Positions 46,127 through 56,271 of a DNA stretch of 64,000 nucleotides are shown here, one piece after another. The notes beneath the pieces were generated by a model that made no database searches, was not told where the DNA came from, and saw nothing but the letters and a program-made list of their open reading frames with translations. A program made the position numbers and the translations under genes. How positions within the stretch are numbered: the first letter of the stretch is position 1; each line of letters opens with the position of its first letter. Origin of the DNA: Planococcus sp. PAMC 21323 (GTDB lineage Bacteria > Bacillota > Bacilli > Bacillales_A > Planococcaceae); NCBI RefSeq assembly GCF_000785555.1, contig NZ_CP009129.1, forward strand, positions 1,860,001 through 1,924,000. Reading direction: 5' to 3'.

Positions 46127-47830
46127 TTATTTTTTAAAGAACTGCTGTACTTTCTCTAGAACTTCGTCCCGCGTCCATTCAAATGTTTCACCTGTCCGAC
46201 GAATTTTAACTTCTAGAACGCCTTCTGCAGCTTTTTTACCAATAGTGATACGAATTGGTAAACCAATCAAATCTGCATCTGCAAATTTTACTCCCGCACG
46301 TTCTTTACGGTCATCAAGCAGTACTTCATAACGATTTTCTTTTAATAGCGTATATAGTTCCTCGCCAAGCTCACGCTGAGCATCATCCTTAACGTTAACT
46401 GGAACTAAATGAACTTCATACGGAGCAACAACATCTGGCCATGTAAAACCATTGTCATCTTGAAATTGCTCTGCAACTGCAGCTAGTACTCGTGAAACAC
46501 CAATTCCGTAACATCCCATAATATAAGGCATAGATTTACCTTGATCGTTAAGGAATGTACCTTTTAATGGAATGCTGTATGTTGTACCCAATTTGAAAAT
46601 GTGACCCACTTCAATGCCTTTAGCAAATTGAATGGTTCCTTGACCGTCCGGAGAAGCATCTCCTTCTTGGATAAAGCGTAGGTCATGGAAAGCAGGAATA
46701 GAAAAATCTTTTCCTGGAGTAACATTTTTAAAATGATAACCACTTTCGTTAGCACCCGCGATTCCGTTAACGATGTTTTCCACTGCATGGTCAGCAAACA
46801 ACCGAATATCTTCAGGTAAATTGATAGGTCCAAGCGAACCGATGTCACAGCCCAATAATTGTTGCACTTCTTCCGGTGTTGCCATCTCAACAACTTTAGC
46901 ACTAGTTGCGTGTTTTACTTTTACGTCGTTTACTTCATGATCACCTCTTGCTAAAACAATGACCAACTCATCATCTGCTTTAAAGACCATTGTTTTAATG
47001 CATTTATCTGCAGTTGTTCCAAAGAATTCTGCTACATCTGTAATTGTATTTTTGCCTGGCGTTGCAACTTTTTCCATCGTTTCAGGAGTTTCATTTGAAA
47101 CTGGATAGCTTACGTTAACTGCGGCCATTTCAATATTCGCTGCATATGAAGATGTGTCCGAATAAGCGATTGTATCTTCACCAATTTCTGACAGCACCAT
47201 AAACTCATGATTGTCTTTCCCACCAATTGCACCTGAATCGGCAATAACTGCACGGAAATTTAATCCAAGACGCGTAAAGATATTTTTGTAAGCTTGCATC
47301 ATTACATCATATGTCTCATCCAAACTTTCAGTAGTTGCATGGAAAGAATAAGCATCTTTCATTAAGAATTCACGGCCACGCAATAAGCCAAAACGAGGAC
47401 GTTTTTCATCTCTAAATTTCGATTGAATTTGGAACAAATTCAAAGGTAGTTTTTTGTAAGATTTGATCTCATCACGTAATAAACTTGTAATCACTTCTTC
47501 ATGAGTAGCACCTAATGCAAATTCACGATCGTTGCGATCTTTTAAGCGCATCAATTCGTCGCCATAAGTGTACCAACGACCAGATTCTTGCCATAATTCA
47601 GCTTGTTGAAGTGCAGGCATAAAGATCTCGACGCTGTTGGCAGCTTCCATTTCTTCGCGAATTACGGTTTCAACTTTTTGAAGTACACGTTTTCCAAGCG
47701 GTAAGAATGAGTATATGCCACTCGTATTTTGACGAATAAAGCCTGCGCGCAATAATAATTGATGCGATTTCACTTCCGCATCGGCTGGAGTTTCACGTAA
47801 AGTCGGGATAAACGTTGCTGTTTGTTTCAT
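46127..47830 (-). CDS. proS: Prolyl-tRNA synthetase
   Basis: A class II synthetase of the bacterial type, 567 residues. [22 protein letters not shown] opens the protein; motif 2 is the [25 protein letters not shown] block, and motif 3 is [13 protein letters not shown]. An INS editing domain (about 225-405, including the PEEVQQLLG segment) lies between motifs 2 and 3 and would remove alanine mischarged onto tRNA-Pro. The start at 47830 ([13 protein letters not shown]) has GAGGTG nine bases upstream; the frame opens at a GTG at 47842. No T-box leader is visible. It follows rseP as in B. subtilis. Confidence 0.97.
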   Translation of the reverse strand: MKQTATFIPTLRETPADAEVKSHQLLLRAGFIRQNTSGIYSFLPLGKRVLQKVETVIREEMEAANSVEIFMPALQQAELWQESGRWYTYGDELMRLKDRNDREFALGATHEEVITSLLRDEIKSYKKLPLNLFQIQSKFRDEKRPRFGLLRGREFLMKDAYSFHATTESLDETYDVMMQAYKNIFTRLGLNFRAVIADSGAIGGKDNHEFMVLSEIGEDTIAYSDTSSYAANIEMAAVNVSYPVSNETPETMEKVATPGKNTITDVAEFFGTTADKCIKTMVFKADDELVIVLARGDHEVNDVKVKHATSAKVVEMATPEEVQQLLGCDIGSLGPINLPEDIRLFADHAVENIVNGIAGANESGYHFKNVTPGKDFSIPAFHDLRFIQEGDASPDGQGTIQFAKGIEVGHIFKLGTTYSIPLKGTFLNDQGKSMPYIMGCYGIGVSRVLAAVAEQFQDDNGFTWPDVVAPYEVHLVPVNVKDDAQRELGEELYTLLKENRYEVLLDDRKERAGVKFADADLIGLPIRITIGKKAAEGVLEVKIRRTGETFEWTRDEVLEKVQQFFKK

Positions 47831-47885
47831 TCCAGAATACACCTCAACTGACTATAAAATTTTTATTAATAACATGAAAAGTTTA

Positions 47886-47910
47886 GGACAGGCAAATAAA
47901 TCGCCTGTCC
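47886..47910 (-). terminator. Hairpin after rseP, weak terminator
   Basis: GGACAGGC and GCCTGTCC form an 8-bp stem with a 9-nt loop, followed on the minus strand by TAAACTTTT. The T-run is broken, so termination into proS would be partial. Confidence 0.45.
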
Positions 47911-47931
47911 GGTATTGCTCAAGTACTACTA

Positions 47932-49191
47932 TTAAAAGAAATACTTTTGAATATCATTCCAAGTGACAACGAGCATGAGTAGCATAAGAAGCATGATTCC
48001 AACAAAATGAACCATTCCTTCTTTTTGACGATCTACTGGTTTGCCACGAATTGCTTCAACGATAAAGAACATTAAGCGACCACCATCAAGTGCTGGTAAC
48101 GGCAGTAAGTTCATAATACCAAGATTAATACTTAACATTCCAGCCCAGCTCATCAATGTGAAAAATCCATATTGAGCGACTTCTTCAGTTGTTTTGTAAA
48201 TGCCTACAGGACCGGATAGGGCATCAATTGTAAATTGACCCGTAACCAACATTCCTAATAAACGGAAAATTTCTTTAAACCAAAAGATGGTTTGTTCTGC
48301 GCCATATGCAAATGAACCAAGAAAATCTTTTTCCATTGGACTTTGATAAAGCACACCAATAACGCCAACTTCTTCAGCCGATTGCTCAGAAACTTCAGGA
48401 GTAATTGTGAAGTCTAACGGCTTACCGTCACGTTCAACTTCAAAAGCTAGTGGGTTTCCAGCATTGTTTTGAACTGATGCAACGAGCTCATCCCATGTTG
48501 CAATTGCTTTTCCTTCAATCGCAGTTACCAAATCACCATTTTGCATTCCCGCTTCAGCTGCCGGACTTTCTTCTGTCACTTCAGTTATGACAGGTTCAAA
48601 AGTTGGGATACCTTGCATCATACCAAGTGCTGTAAAAATTAGAAACGCTAAAATAAAGTTGAAAAGAGGTCCTGCAAATATTGTCATAAATCGCTTACCA
48701 ACTGTTTTCGAATCAAATTGTCGATCGTATGGAGCTAAAATAACTTCTCTACCATTTTCTTCGACAACAGCATCACGTGCCACATCAATGCGCACTAACT
48801 TTTCTTCTTCATCATAACCTTTAATCCAAAGCTCTTTTTCCAAATCTGCTTCTTCTACTTCTAGAAACAAGATTTCAGGATAAACATTCTTTTGATTCAT
48901 GATTATTTTTTTTGCTAATCCATCTTTGTTTAATAATATACCGATACGGTGACCTGCCTGAAGCTGGATTGTGTCCATATCTTCGCCTGCCATACGCACG
49001 TATCCGCCAATAGGTAATAACCTTAACGTGTAAAGCGTTTCTCCTTTGGTGATGCCCAAAATTTTCGGGCCCATCCCAATTGCAAATTCACGAACTAAAA
49101 TACCCGCTCGTTTTGCGAAAAGAAAATGACCAAATTCATGGAAAAATACTAAAGCACCGAAAATTATTATAAACGAGATAACTGTTTCCAT
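47932..49191 (-). CDS. rseP: Site-2 protease RseP (RasP)
   Basis: An intramembrane zinc protease of 419 residues. The metal motif is HEFGH (18-22) in the first transmembrane helix, and the third ligand lies in NLLPLPALDGGR near the C-terminus. A PDZ domain (about 200-275) has AAEAGMQNGDLVTAIEG. B. subtilis RasP cleaves anti-sigma factors such as RsiW and signal-peptide remnants. The gene lies in the conserved uppS-cdsA-dxr-rseP-proS string. The length is typical of the single-PDZ Gram-positive form. Confidence 0.96.
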   Translation of the reverse strand: METVISFIIIFGALVFFHEFGHFLFAKRAGILVREFAIGMGPKILGITKGETLYTLRLLPIGGYVRMAGEDMDTIQLQAGHRIGILLNKDGLAKKIIMNQKNVYPEILFLEVEEADLEKELWIKGYDEEEKLVRIDVARDAVVEENGREVILAPYDRQFDSKTVGKRFMTIFAGPLFNFILAFLIFTALGMMQGIPTFEPVITEVTEESPAAEAGMQNGDLVTAIEGKAIATWDELVASVQNNAGNPLAFEVERDGKPLDFTITPEVSEQSAEEVGVIGVLYQSPMEKDFLGSFAYGAEQTIFWFKEIFRLLGMLVTGQFTIDALSGPVGIYKTTEEVAQYGFFTLMSWAGMLSINLGIMNLLPLPALDGGRLMFFIVEAIRGKPVDRQKEGMVHFVGIMLLMLLMLVVTWNDIQKYFF

Positions 49192-49233
49192 TTTAAACCC
49201 ATCCTTATAAACTTATTCGGTTTTGATCTTTAG

Positions 49234-50379
49234 TTATTTTAGCATTTTTTTAACGAATTTTCTTGTTTCAGCATCTACATGCAAAATCGTTTCTAAATCG
49301 GGATTAGCTAGTACTTCGTGCTGATCCATCGCACGTTCAATCATTTCCTCAATTTGCAAAAACTTAATTTCTTCATTTAGGAATAATGCCACTGCTTGCT
49401 CATTCGCGGCATTTAACACAGTTGTCATGGTTCCACCTGCGTTTCCAGCATCAAATGCTAATTGCAATGCGTGGAAGCGTTTATAGTCCATTTCTTTGAA
49501 ATTCAATTGACCAATTTCCGCTAAGTTTAATCGTTTTGCTTCAGTACGCGGAAGTCGATCAGGATAAGATAATGCGTATTGAATCGGTACGCGCATATCC
49601 GGAGTTCCAAGTTGGGCCATAACGCTTGTGTCTTGAAATTCAACCATTGAGTGAATAATACTTTCACGGTGAAGCACAACATCAATATCGGCATAAGCAA
49701 AATCGAATAGGACATGCGCTTCGATGACTTCTAAACCTTTATTAACCATTGTAGCTGAGTCAATTGTAATTTTAGAGCCCATTGACCAGTTAGGATGGTT
49801 TAATGCATCTTGAACTGTAACGTTTTTTAATTGATCACGTGTTAAATCACGGAAGCTACCACCAGAAGCGGTCAAAATTAACCGACTCGCTTGTTCTATT
49901 TTTTCACCGTTCAAAGCTTGGAACAATGCAGAATGTTCGCTGTCAACCGGTAGAATATCTGCCCCATAATGTCTAGCGCTATCCATCACTAAATGTCCCG
50001 CAGTTACGAGTGTTTCTTTGTTTGCAATGGCAATTGTCCGACCAAGCTTAATCGCTTCTAGTGTAGGCTCGAGCCCAACACTGCCCAGTACTGCATTAAC
50101 TAGCACATCTGCATCGTAAACTGCAATCTCAATTAATCCTTTAGCTCCAGTAACAAATGTAATTTCCGGGTATTCAGCCGCTAATATTTTCGCGTCTTCT
50201 GATTGTTGAACACATACAATTTCCGGTTTAAATTCAGCTATTAACTTACGTGTAACTTCCATGTTTTTTCCTACAGCAAATCCAACTAATGAAAACTCTT
50301 GCGGATGTTCACGGATAATATCAGCTGTTTGAACACCAATTGATCCAGTGGCGCCCAGCAAAATAATTTTCTTAACCAT
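49234..50379 (-). CDS. dxr: 1-deoxy-D-xylulose 5-phosphate reductoisomerase
   Basis: Dxr converts deoxyxylulose phosphate to methylerythritol phosphate, the second step of the non-mevalonate isoprenoid pathway. NADPH-binding [14 protein letters not shown] opens the protein; the metal and substrate region has [19 protein letters not shown] and [23 protein letters not shown]. The length of 381 residues is normal. It lies after cdsA and before rseP. Its presence shows that the undecaprenyl chain made by the neighbouring uppS product comes from the MEP route. Confidence 0.97.
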   Translation of the reverse strand: MVKKIILLGATGSIGVQTADIIREHPQEFSLVGFAVGKNMEVTRKLIAEFKPEIVCVQQSEDAKILAAEYPEITFVTGAKGLIEIAVYDADVLVNAVLGSVGLEPTLEAIKLGRTIAIANKETLVTAGHLVMDSARHYGADILPVDSEHSALFQALNGEKIEQASRLILTASGGSFRDLTRDQLKNVTVQDALNHPNWSMGSKITIDSATMVNKGLEVIEAHVLFDFAYADIDVVLHRESIIHSMVEFQDTSVMAQLGTPDMRVPIQYALSYPDRLPRTEAKRLNLAEIGQLNFKEMDYKRFHALQLAFDAGNAGGTMTTVLNAANEQAVALFLNEEIKFLQIEEMIERAMDQHEVLANPDLETILHVDAETRKFVKKMLK

Positions 50380-50395
50380 TTAGCAATTTCCTCTC

Positions 50396-51187
50396 TTAGA
50401 TGAAATGTAAAAAGTGAAGCAAGGGCATTACAAACAAAATGCTATCGAAACGATCCAAAATTCCACCATGTCCTGGTAGAATTGCTCCCGAATCTTTTAC
50501 GTTAAAATGACGCTTTAATGCAGATTCTACTAAGTCGCCCATTTGTCCAAAAATAGAAGCGATAATCGTAACAATCACGATTAAAATGATAGAGTGATTT
50601 AACGGAATGAAATAATTAAAGATTAAAGCAATCCCAATCGCCCAAACAATACCCCCAAAAAACCCTTCTATGGTTTTGTTTGGTGAGATTTCTGGCCATA
50701 GTTTTCGTTTACCTATTTTACGCCCTGTAAAATACGCACCTGAATCCGTAAACCATACGATTAATAAGGCAAATATTAAGTAACTTAAACTTGCCTCACG
50801 CGTTTCGATAAAATAGAAGAAACCAATTCCCACATATAAAGTACCCATAATTGCAAATGCAGCATCATCAAACGTAAAACTATTTTTCACAATAACTGTA
50901 TGTATTAAAAGTAAAATTACTGCTAAAAATGCAAATTCAACTTTTTCATATCCCGTCCATTCAAACACTTGCTGTGCCCATTCATTTGGAAGCATAAAAG
51001 CATATAGTGCCAATAGAGATATAAGGCCTGGAATACTCCGTAAGCTCCGTCCTTTCATCTTTAAAAGCTCTTGCAAGGCTACTGTTCCTAACAAATAAAC
51101 GAGCAAAATAAATGGAATTCCTCCATAAATAACAAAAGGAATAAAAAGAGCCGCTGCAATAACACCTGTTATAATCCGTTGTTTCAT
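50396..51187 (-). CDS. cdsA: Phosphatidate cytidylyltransferase CdsA
   Basis: CdsA makes CDP-diacylglycerol, the precursor of phosphatidylglycerol and other phospholipids. The 263-residue protein is almost entirely hydrophobic, with about eight membrane segments, and ends in the family signature DSGAILPGHGGILDRFDS. The start overlaps the last four bases of uppS (ATGA), so the two are translationally coupled. It supplies the substrate for PgsA, encoded at 13102-13680. Confidence 0.96.
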   Translation of the reverse strand: MKQRIITGVIAAALFIPFVIYGGIPFILLVYLLGTVALQELLKMKGRSLRSIPGLISLLALYAFMLPNEWAQQVFEWTGYEKVEFAFLAVILLLIHTVIVKNSFTFDDAAFAIMGTLYVGIGFFYFIETREASLSYLIFALLIVWFTDSGAYFTGRKIGKRKLWPEISPNKTIEGFFGGIVWAIGIALIFNYFIPLNHSIILIVIVTIIASIFGQMGDLVESALKRHFNVKDSGAILPGHGGILDRFDSILFVMPLLHFLHFI

Positions 51188-51975
51188 TTCAATTCGTCTC
51201 CTTTCAACCCTCCATACCGGCGATTTCGATTTTGATAAATGTGAATCGCTTCAAGTAAGGAATCTTCATTAAAATCGGGCCATAAGGTTTCCGTAAACCA
51301 AAACTCGGTATAAGCCAGTTGCCAAAGCATAAAATTGCTTAATCGCACTTCTCCACTCGTTCGGATTAATAAATCAGGTTCTGGCAAGCCTTTTGTCATC
51401 AAACCACCCGTAATAAGATCTTCGTTAATCTCGTCGATTTTTAAAGTACCTTCAGCAACTTGTGCCGCAATATTTTTTACTGCATCTACAATCTCCGCAC
51501 GACTGCCATAATTCAGGGCAAAATTTAATACAAGTCCTGTGTTATTTTTCGTAGCTTCTTTTGCCTTTTTTATCGCTTTAAGTGTATGTGCTGGTAAGTT
51601 TTCATGATAACCCATCATTTCAACGCGCACATTTTCTTCTACTAACTCAGGCAGAAAAGTCGTTAAAAACTCTTCAGGCAATCGCATCAAAAAATCCACT
51701 TCAATTTTTGGTCGTTTCCAATTTTCTGTGGAAAATGCATACAAAGTTAGCACACTTACCCCTAGTTCATTGGCAAGCTTTGTCACTTTGCGAATTGTTT
51801 TCATTCCTTCATGATGCCCAGCAACTCTTGGCAATGAACGTTTTTTCGCCCAACGTCCGTTTCCATCCATAATGATAGCTATATGTGCTGGTACTTCTTC
51901 ATTTGGAATCAAAACTGTACGGTCTTTATTCTCTAAGACCACATCAGTATTTCTTTTTAATAGTTTATTAAACAT
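51184..51975 (-). CDS. uppS: Undecaprenyl diphosphate synthase
   Basis: UppS extends farnesyl diphosphate with cis-isoprene units to the C55 lipid carrier for cell-wall synthesis. The catalytic Asp37 lies in AIIMDGNGRWAKKR, followed by GHHEGMKTIRKV, FSTENWKRP and LIRTSGEVRLSNF with the substrate-binding RTSGE element. The 263 residues include an N-terminal extension of about 28 residues before the conserved core, similar to other Bacillales. It follows frr, with the frr terminator in between. Confidence 0.97.
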   Translation of the reverse strand: MFNKLLKRNTDVVLENKDRTVLIPNEEVPAHIAIIMDGNGRWAKKRSLPRVAGHHEGMKTIRKVTKLANELGVSVLTLYAFSTENWKRPKIEVDFLMRLPEEFLTTFLPELVEENVRVEMMGYHENLPAHTLKAIKKAKEATKNNTGLVLNFALNYGSRAEIVDAVKNIAAQVAEGTLKIDEINEDLITGGLMTKGLPEPDLLIRTSGEVRLSNFMLWQLAYTEFWFTETLWPDFNEDSLLEAIHIYQNRNRRYGGLKGDELK

Positions 51976-52077
51976 AGTTAATCCTCCACCTATTACAAAT
52001 CGGCATGTCTATTGCTTATCATATCAAAAAAAACAGCATTGTGCGCTTCTTTCAAAATACAGCTGTATTTTTTGCCA

Positions 52078-52107
52078 TGAAAAAGCGTCCTGTTAAACAG
52101 GACGCTC
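52078..52107 (-). terminator. Rho-independent terminator after frr
   Basis: AGCGTCCTGTT and AACAGGACGCT form an 11-bp stem with a 1-nt centre, followed by TTTTTC on the minus strand. It separates frr from uppS. Confidence 0.88.
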
Positions 52108-52127
52108 CACAAAAGATGAAGTTCGAT

Positions 52128-52685
52128 TTAAACTTCCATAATTCCTTTTTCTTTATCTTTAGCCATTTCATCGATTTTTGCAATGTTGTCATCCGTTAAT
52201 TTTTGAACATCATCAGAATATCCACGCAAGTCATCAACTGTAATTTCGCTTTTCTTCTCAAGTTTTTTAAACTCGTCATTCGCATCGCGGCGAATATTGC
52301 GAATACCGATTTTTGCCTCTTCTGCTTCTTTTTTCACTTGTTTGACAAGGTCTTTACGACGCTCTTCTGTTAAAGCAGGTACAGCTAAACGAATAACAGA
52401 ACCATCATTCGAAGGGCTTAAGCCTAAGTCGGATTTAAGAATCGCTTTTTCGATATCACCAAGAACCGATTTGTCATACGGCTGAATCATAATCAAACGA
52501 GCTTCAGGAATCGAAATCCCCGCTACTTGGTTGACGGGTGTTGGAGATCCGTAATAATCGATAGATAATTTATCCAAAATTGATGGAGTTGCACGACCAG
52601 CACGGATAGATGCTAAGTCACGTGAAAAAGCTTGAATTGCATTAGTCATTTTAGATTGAGTTTCATTCATTACTGATTTCGGCAT
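52128..52685 (-). CDS. frr: Ribosome recycling factor
   Basis: RRF splits post-termination ribosomes together with EF-G. The 185-residue protein has [20 protein letters not shown] and [13 protein letters not shown] near the N-terminus and [21 protein letters not shown] in the long helical bundle, all invariant blocks. It overlaps the pyrH stop by one base (TAATG), implying coupling. Confidence 0.98.
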   Translation of the reverse strand: MPKSVMNETQSKMTNAIQAFSRDLASIRAGRATPSILDKLSIDYYGSPTPVNQVAGISIPEARLIMIQPYDKSVLGDIEKAILKSDLGLSPSNDGSVIRLAVPALTEERRKDLVKQVKKEAEEAKIGIRNIRRDANDEFKKLEKKSEITVDDLRGYSDDVQKLTDDNIAKIDEMAKDKEKGIMEV

Positions 52686-53410
52686 TATAATGTTCTCCTC
52701 ACTACTGTACCAATTTTCTCTCCGAGTACAGCTCTTTTTATATTTCCTTTTTCCATAATAGAGAATACTACGAGTGGGATATCATTGTCCATACAAAGCG
52801 TAGAAGCTGTTGAATCCATCACTTGCAAACCTTGTTGAATTACGTCGAAATAAGAAAGTTCTTCGTATTTAACAGCGGTAGAATCTGTCTTCGGATCAGC
52901 TGAATAAACACCATCAACATTGTTTTTCGCCATCAAAATAACATCGGCTTCAATTTCGGCCGCGCGCAACGCTGCTGTTGTATCCGTTGAGAAATATGGA
53001 TTTCCTGTACCTGCCGCAAAAATAACTACTCGTTTTTTCTCTAAATGACGAATGGCTCTTCTACGGATATAAGGCTCAGCTACTTGGCGCATTTCGATAG
53101 ATGACAAGACACGCGTTTCTACATCTTGTTTTTCTAGTGAATCTTGTAAAGCCAATGAGTTCATCACAGTCGCTAACATGCCCATATAATCCGCTGTCGC
53201 ACGATCCATGCCCATCTCAGAACCAACTTTACCTCTCCAAATGTTACCGCCACCTACAACAACTGCCACTTCTACTCCGAGTTCTACCACTTCTTTTACT
53301 TGGCTTGCTACTGATTTGATAATTTCAGGGGACAATCCGAAACCCTGTCCTCCTGCCATTGCTTCACCACTTAGTTTTAATACAATGCGTTTATATTGCT
53401 GAACACTCAT
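52685..53410 (-). CDS. pyrH: Uridylate kinase PyrH
   Basis: PyrH phosphorylates UMP to UDP and is hexameric and allosterically regulated in bacteria. The amino-acid-kinase fold is seen in [42 protein letters not shown] and [13 protein letters not shown]. The length of 241 residues is normal. It lies in the rpsB-tsf-pyrH-frr cluster, following the tsf terminator. Confidence 0.97.
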   Translation of the reverse strand: MSVQQYKRIVLKLSGEAMAGGQGFGLSPEIIKSVASQVKEVVELGVEVAVVVGGGNIWRGKVGSEMGMDRATADYMGMLATVMNSLALQDSLEKQDVETRVLSSIEMRQVAEPYIRRRAIRHLEKKRVVIFAAGTGNPYFSTDTTAALRAAEIEADVILMAKNNVDGVYSADPKTDSTAVKYEELSYFDVIQQGLQVMDSTASTLCMDNDIPLVVFSIMEKGNIKRAVLGEKIGTVVRRTL

Positions 53411-53434
53411 CGGTACCCTCCGTTACACTTTTAT

Positions 53435-53468
53435 TGAAAAATAGGGAACACATTCTCGTGTTCCCTAG
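53435..53468 (-). terminator. Rho-independent terminator after tsf
   Basis: GGGAACAC and GTGTTCCC pair around a short loop, with ATTTTTC following on the minus strand. It lies between tsf and pyrH. Confidence 0.85.
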
Positions 53469-53491
53469 GTTAACTCATATGATAAACAATC

Positions 53492-54376
53492 TTATTTTTT
53501 GTTAACTTGGCTCATAACTTCATCAGCAAAGTTGTCTTCACGTTTTTCGATTCCTTCTCCAACTTCATAACGGATGAATTCTTTAATAGATCCACCTGTA
53601 GAAGTTACGAAATCACGAACTTTTTGATCTGAGTTCTTAACAAATGCTTGGTCAAGCAAGCAAATGTCTTCGAAATATTTACCAAGACGGCCTTCAACCA
53701 TTTTAGCAACGATTTTTTCAGGTTTGCCTTCGTTTAATGCTTGCTCAGTTAAAATTTTGCGCTCGTGCTCTACTTCGTCAGCAGATACTTCGTCACGAGA
53801 AATGTATTTTGGGTTTAAAGCAGCAATGTGCATAGCGATATCGCGAGCAGCAGCTGAATCTGTAGAGTTCTCAAGAACTACTAGTACTGAAATTCTGCCA
53901 CCCATGTGTAGGTATGGTCCGAAAGCATCAGCATCTGTTTTAGTACGGATTTCAAAGCGGCGCAAAGTGATTTTTTCACCAATTTTAGCGATTGCATTAG
54001 AAATGTGGTCCGCAACAGTTAAGCCATTAGACATTGTAGAAGCGTTAGCTTCTTCAACTGTTGCTGGTTTTGAAGCGATTAAGTGCTCGCCTAATTCTTT
54101 TACTAATGTTTGGAAACCGTCGTTTTTTGCAACAAAATCAGTCTCTGCGTTTACTTCGAAGATAATCGCTTCGTTTTCTTGTACAAGAATTGAAGTGATC
54201 CCTTCAGCTGCAATACGGTCTGCTTTTTTAGAAGCACTTGAAAGTCCTTTTTCACGTAGGAAATCTAAAGCTGCTTCCATATCTCCGTCTGTTTGTACTA
54301 AAGCTTTTTTACAATCCATCATACCTGCGCCTGTTTTCTCGCGCAATTCTTTTACCATTTGTGCTGTAACTGCCAT
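53492..54376 (-). CDS. tsf: Elongation factor Ts
   Basis: EF-Ts recycles EF-Tu by catalysing GDP release. The N-terminal [17 protein letters not shown] and the core element [13 protein letters not shown] are invariant. The length of 294 residues is normal. It follows rpsB, with a terminator-like hairpin between, the usual bacterial arrangement in which S2 and EF-Ts are made in different amounts. Confidence 0.98.
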   Translation of the reverse strand: MAVTAQMVKELREKTGAGMMDCKKALVQTDGDMEAALDFLREKGLSSASKKADRIAAEGITSILVQENEAIIFEVNAETDFVAKNDGFQTLVKELGEHLIASKPATVEEANASTMSNGLTVADHISNAIAKIGEKITLRRFEIRTKTDADAFGPYLHMGGRISVLVVLENSTDSAAARDIAMHIAALNPKYISRDEVSADEVEHERKILTEQALNEGKPEKIVAKMVEGRLGKYFEDICLLDQAFVKNSDQKVRDFVTSTGGSIKEFIRYEVGEGIEKREDNFADEVMSQVNKK

Positions 54377-54413
54377 GATTAATTTCCTCCTTCATAATGT
54401 GGTGCTATTTTCT

Positions 54414-54451
54414 CAAAAAAAGGTGATAAGAGGGGTTGGCCGCTTATCACC
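54414..54451 (-). terminator. Terminator or attenuator between rpsB and tsf
   Basis: AGGTGATAAG and CTTATCACCT form a perfect 10-bp stem with an 11-nt loop and seven T on the minus strand. It lies 14 bp after the rpsB stop; tsf must be transcribed by read-through or from an unseen promoter. Confidence 0.9.
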
Positions 54452-54465
54452 TGTGTAATCGTGAA

Positions 54466-55182
54466 TTACTCAGCAGATTCAGCTTGAGTTTCTTCATCTT
54501 CTTCCGGTTTTGATTCAAGCAAAGCATCCGCCATTTTACCAGTTAATAATTTAACTGCGCGAATTGCATCATCGTTTGCAGGAATAACATAATCGATTTC
54601 ATCCGGATCACAGTTCGTATCAACGATACCAACGATTGGAATGTTCAATTTCATTGCTTCTGCAACTGCAATGCGTTCTTTACGTGGATCAACTACGAAC
54701 ATTACGTCCGGTAGAGCTTTCATATCACGGATACCGCCTAAGAATTTAACAAGACGTTCGTGTTGTTTTTTCAACTGAACAACTTCTTTTTTCGGTAGAA
54801 CTTCAAAAGTTCCATCTTCTTCCATGCGCTCGATTTGTTTCAAACGGTTCACACGTTTTTGGATTGTACCGAAGTTAGTAAGTGTTCCACCCAACCAACG
54901 TTGGTTGATGTAATAGTTACCAGAGCGTTCTGCTTCTTCTTTAATAGCGTCTTGAGCTTGTTTTTTCGTACCAACGAAAAGAACTTTTCCGCCTTCTTCG
55001 CCAACTTGTTTCATGAAGCTATAAGCTTCTTCCAGTTTGCGAACTGTTTTTTGTAGATCGATGATGTAGATACCGTTACGTTCCACGAAAATATATTTTT
55101 TCATTTTCGGGTTCCAACGACGAGTCTGGTGACCGAAGTGTACACCAGCTTCTAACAATTGTTTCATTGAGATTACTGCCAT
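54466..55182 (-). CDS. rpsB: 30S ribosomal protein S2
   Basis: The 238-residue S2 protein has [24 protein letters not shown] at the N-terminus, [23 protein letters not shown] and [13 protein letters not shown], all invariant blocks, and an acidic C-terminal tail. An AGGAGG site precedes the ATG. The promoter lies upstream with a leader of about 115 bases that looks structured. In B. subtilis the flagellar operon precedes rpsB; here codY does. Confidence 0.98.
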   Translation of the reverse strand: MAVISMKQLLEAGVHFGHQTRRWNPKMKKYIFVERNGIYIIDLQKTVRKLEEAYSFMKQVGEEGGKVLFVGTKKQAQDAIKEEAERSGNYYINQRWLGGTLTNFGTIQKRVNRLKQIERMEEDGTFEVLPKKEVVQLKKQHERLVKFLGGIRDMKALPDVMFVVDPRKERIAVAEAMKLNIPIVGIVDTNCDPDEIDYVIPANDDAIRAVKLLTGKMADALLESKPEEDEETQAESAE

Positions 55183-55199
55183 GATATGTTTCCTCCTGA

Positions 55200-55270
55200 T
55201 AGGTTATTTTTTTCCCTCCGCATTTTTCTTCTCTGAACCGTTACCCGAGTTGGGCACCTACGACTCAAAT
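55200..55270 (-). promoter_or_regulatory. Structured 5' leader of rpsB (candidate cis-regulatory RNA)
   Basis: The leader reads GAGTCGTAGGTGCCCAACTC, in which GAGT and ACTC pair, followed by GGGTAACGGTTCAGAGAAG and a purine-rich GCGGAGGGAAAAAAA. Such a G+C-rich, non-coding and compact leader before a ribosomal protein gene suggests autogenous control by S2. I cannot assign it to a named RNA family from sequence alone. Confidence 0.4.
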
Positions 55271-55301
55271 CGAAATGCGTGTGTATTTAACACCATTTGA
55301 A

Positions 55302-55331
55302 ATTATATCACGCTAAAGCTTAAAAACGCAA
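55302..55331 (-). promoter_or_regulatory. SigA promoter for rpsB
   Basis: TTGCGT and a perfect TATAAT are 18 bp apart on the minus strand, about 115 bases before the rpsB start. Confidence 0.65.
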
Positions 55332-55359
55332 CAAGTTTCTCTCTTTAAGTCTAAATAGA

Positions 55360-55397
55360 CAAAAGAAAAGATGGCGGAAGGTTTCCGCCATCTTTTC
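55360..55397 (-). terminator. Rho-independent terminator after codY
   Basis: AAAAGATGGCGGAA and TTCCGCCATCTTTT form a 14-bp perfect stem with a 3-nt loop, followed by CTTTTG on the minus strand, directly after the codY stop. Confidence 0.92.
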
Positions 55398-55405
55398 AAA
55401 ATAGA

Positions 55406-56185
55406 TTAGTTCATTTTTAATTGTTCTAGTTCTGCAAGGAATTTTGTGTTTAATACTTTAATGTATGTCCCTTTCATTCCTAGAGAGCGTGATTCGATAA
55501 CGCCAGCACTTTCAAGTTTACGAAGTGCATTAACGATTACTGAACGTGTGATACCAACGCGATCAGCAATTTTAGATGCAACTAGTAATCCTTCATTGCC
55601 ATCTAATTCTTCAAAGATGTGTTCAATTGCTTCAAGCTCACTGTATGAAAGTGAAGAAATCGCCATTTGAACAACTGCTTTGCTACGAGCTTCTTCTTCA
55701 ATGCGGTCGCCTTTTTCGCGAAGGATTTCCATCCCTACTACAGTTGCGCCGTATTCTCCAAGAATTAAATCATCATCATGGAATTCTGCTTCTACACGTC
55801 CAAGAAGCAATGTACCAAGACGTTCGCCGCCACCGTTAATTGGGACGATTGTTGTAAGACCGTTTTTAAACAACTCACGCTCTTCTACTGGGAAGATTGT
55901 GTGTTCGCTGTTTACATCTAAGTTTTCAGTTGTTTCAGTGATGTTTGAAAGTTTTTGAGTATACTCAGTTGGGAATTGACGATCTTCAAGCATACCTTTA
56001 ATGCGTTCGTTTTCGATTTGTTGGTTAATCGCGTAACCCAACACTTTACCTTTACGGCTAACTACGAACGCGTTACATTCAATAACTTCGCTCAATGTTT
56101 CGGCCATATCTTTAAAGTTTACTTTTTTCCCACCTGCTGCTTCCAGCATAGAGTTAATACGTCTTGTTTTTTCTAATAAATTCAT
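55406..56185 (-). CDS. codY: GTP-sensing transcriptional repressor CodY
   Basis: CodY represses many genes when GTP and branched-chain amino acids are plentiful. The 259-residue length matches the family exactly. An N-terminal GAF domain (about 1-155) binds isoleucine/valine, and a C-terminal winged helix has [37 protein letters not shown] with the recognition helix. It is the last gene of xerC-hslV-hslU-codY, as in the B. subtilis codVWXY operon. Its terminator separates it from rpsB. Confidence 0.98.
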   Translation of the reverse strand: MNLLEKTRRINSMLEAAGGKKVNFKDMAETLSEVIECNAFVVSRKGKVLGYAINQQIENERIKGMLEDRQFPTEYTQKLSNITETTENLDVNSEHTIFPVEERELFKNGLTTIVPINGGGERLGTLLLGRVEAEFHDDDLILGEYGATVVGMEILREKGDRIEEEARSKAVVQMAISSLSYSELEAIEHIFEELDGNEGLLVASKIADRVGITRSVIVNALRKLESAGVIESRSLGMKGTYIKVLNTKFLAELEQLKMN

Positions 56186-56271
56186 TTAAATGTACCTCCT
56201 ACAGTATTTGTACCTTATTTATTCAATATTCTAAAGGTTTTTACACCTTAATGAAACTATTACGCCTTGTT

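Noticed and set aside
47843..47931. T-box riboswitch before proS
   Set aside because: The gap is only about 90 bp and lacks a specifier loop or T-box sequence; it has one hairpin.
53664..54458. Open frame of 264 codons on the plus strand opposite tsf
   Set aside because: Shadow of a highly expressed gene with strong codon bias; no family features.
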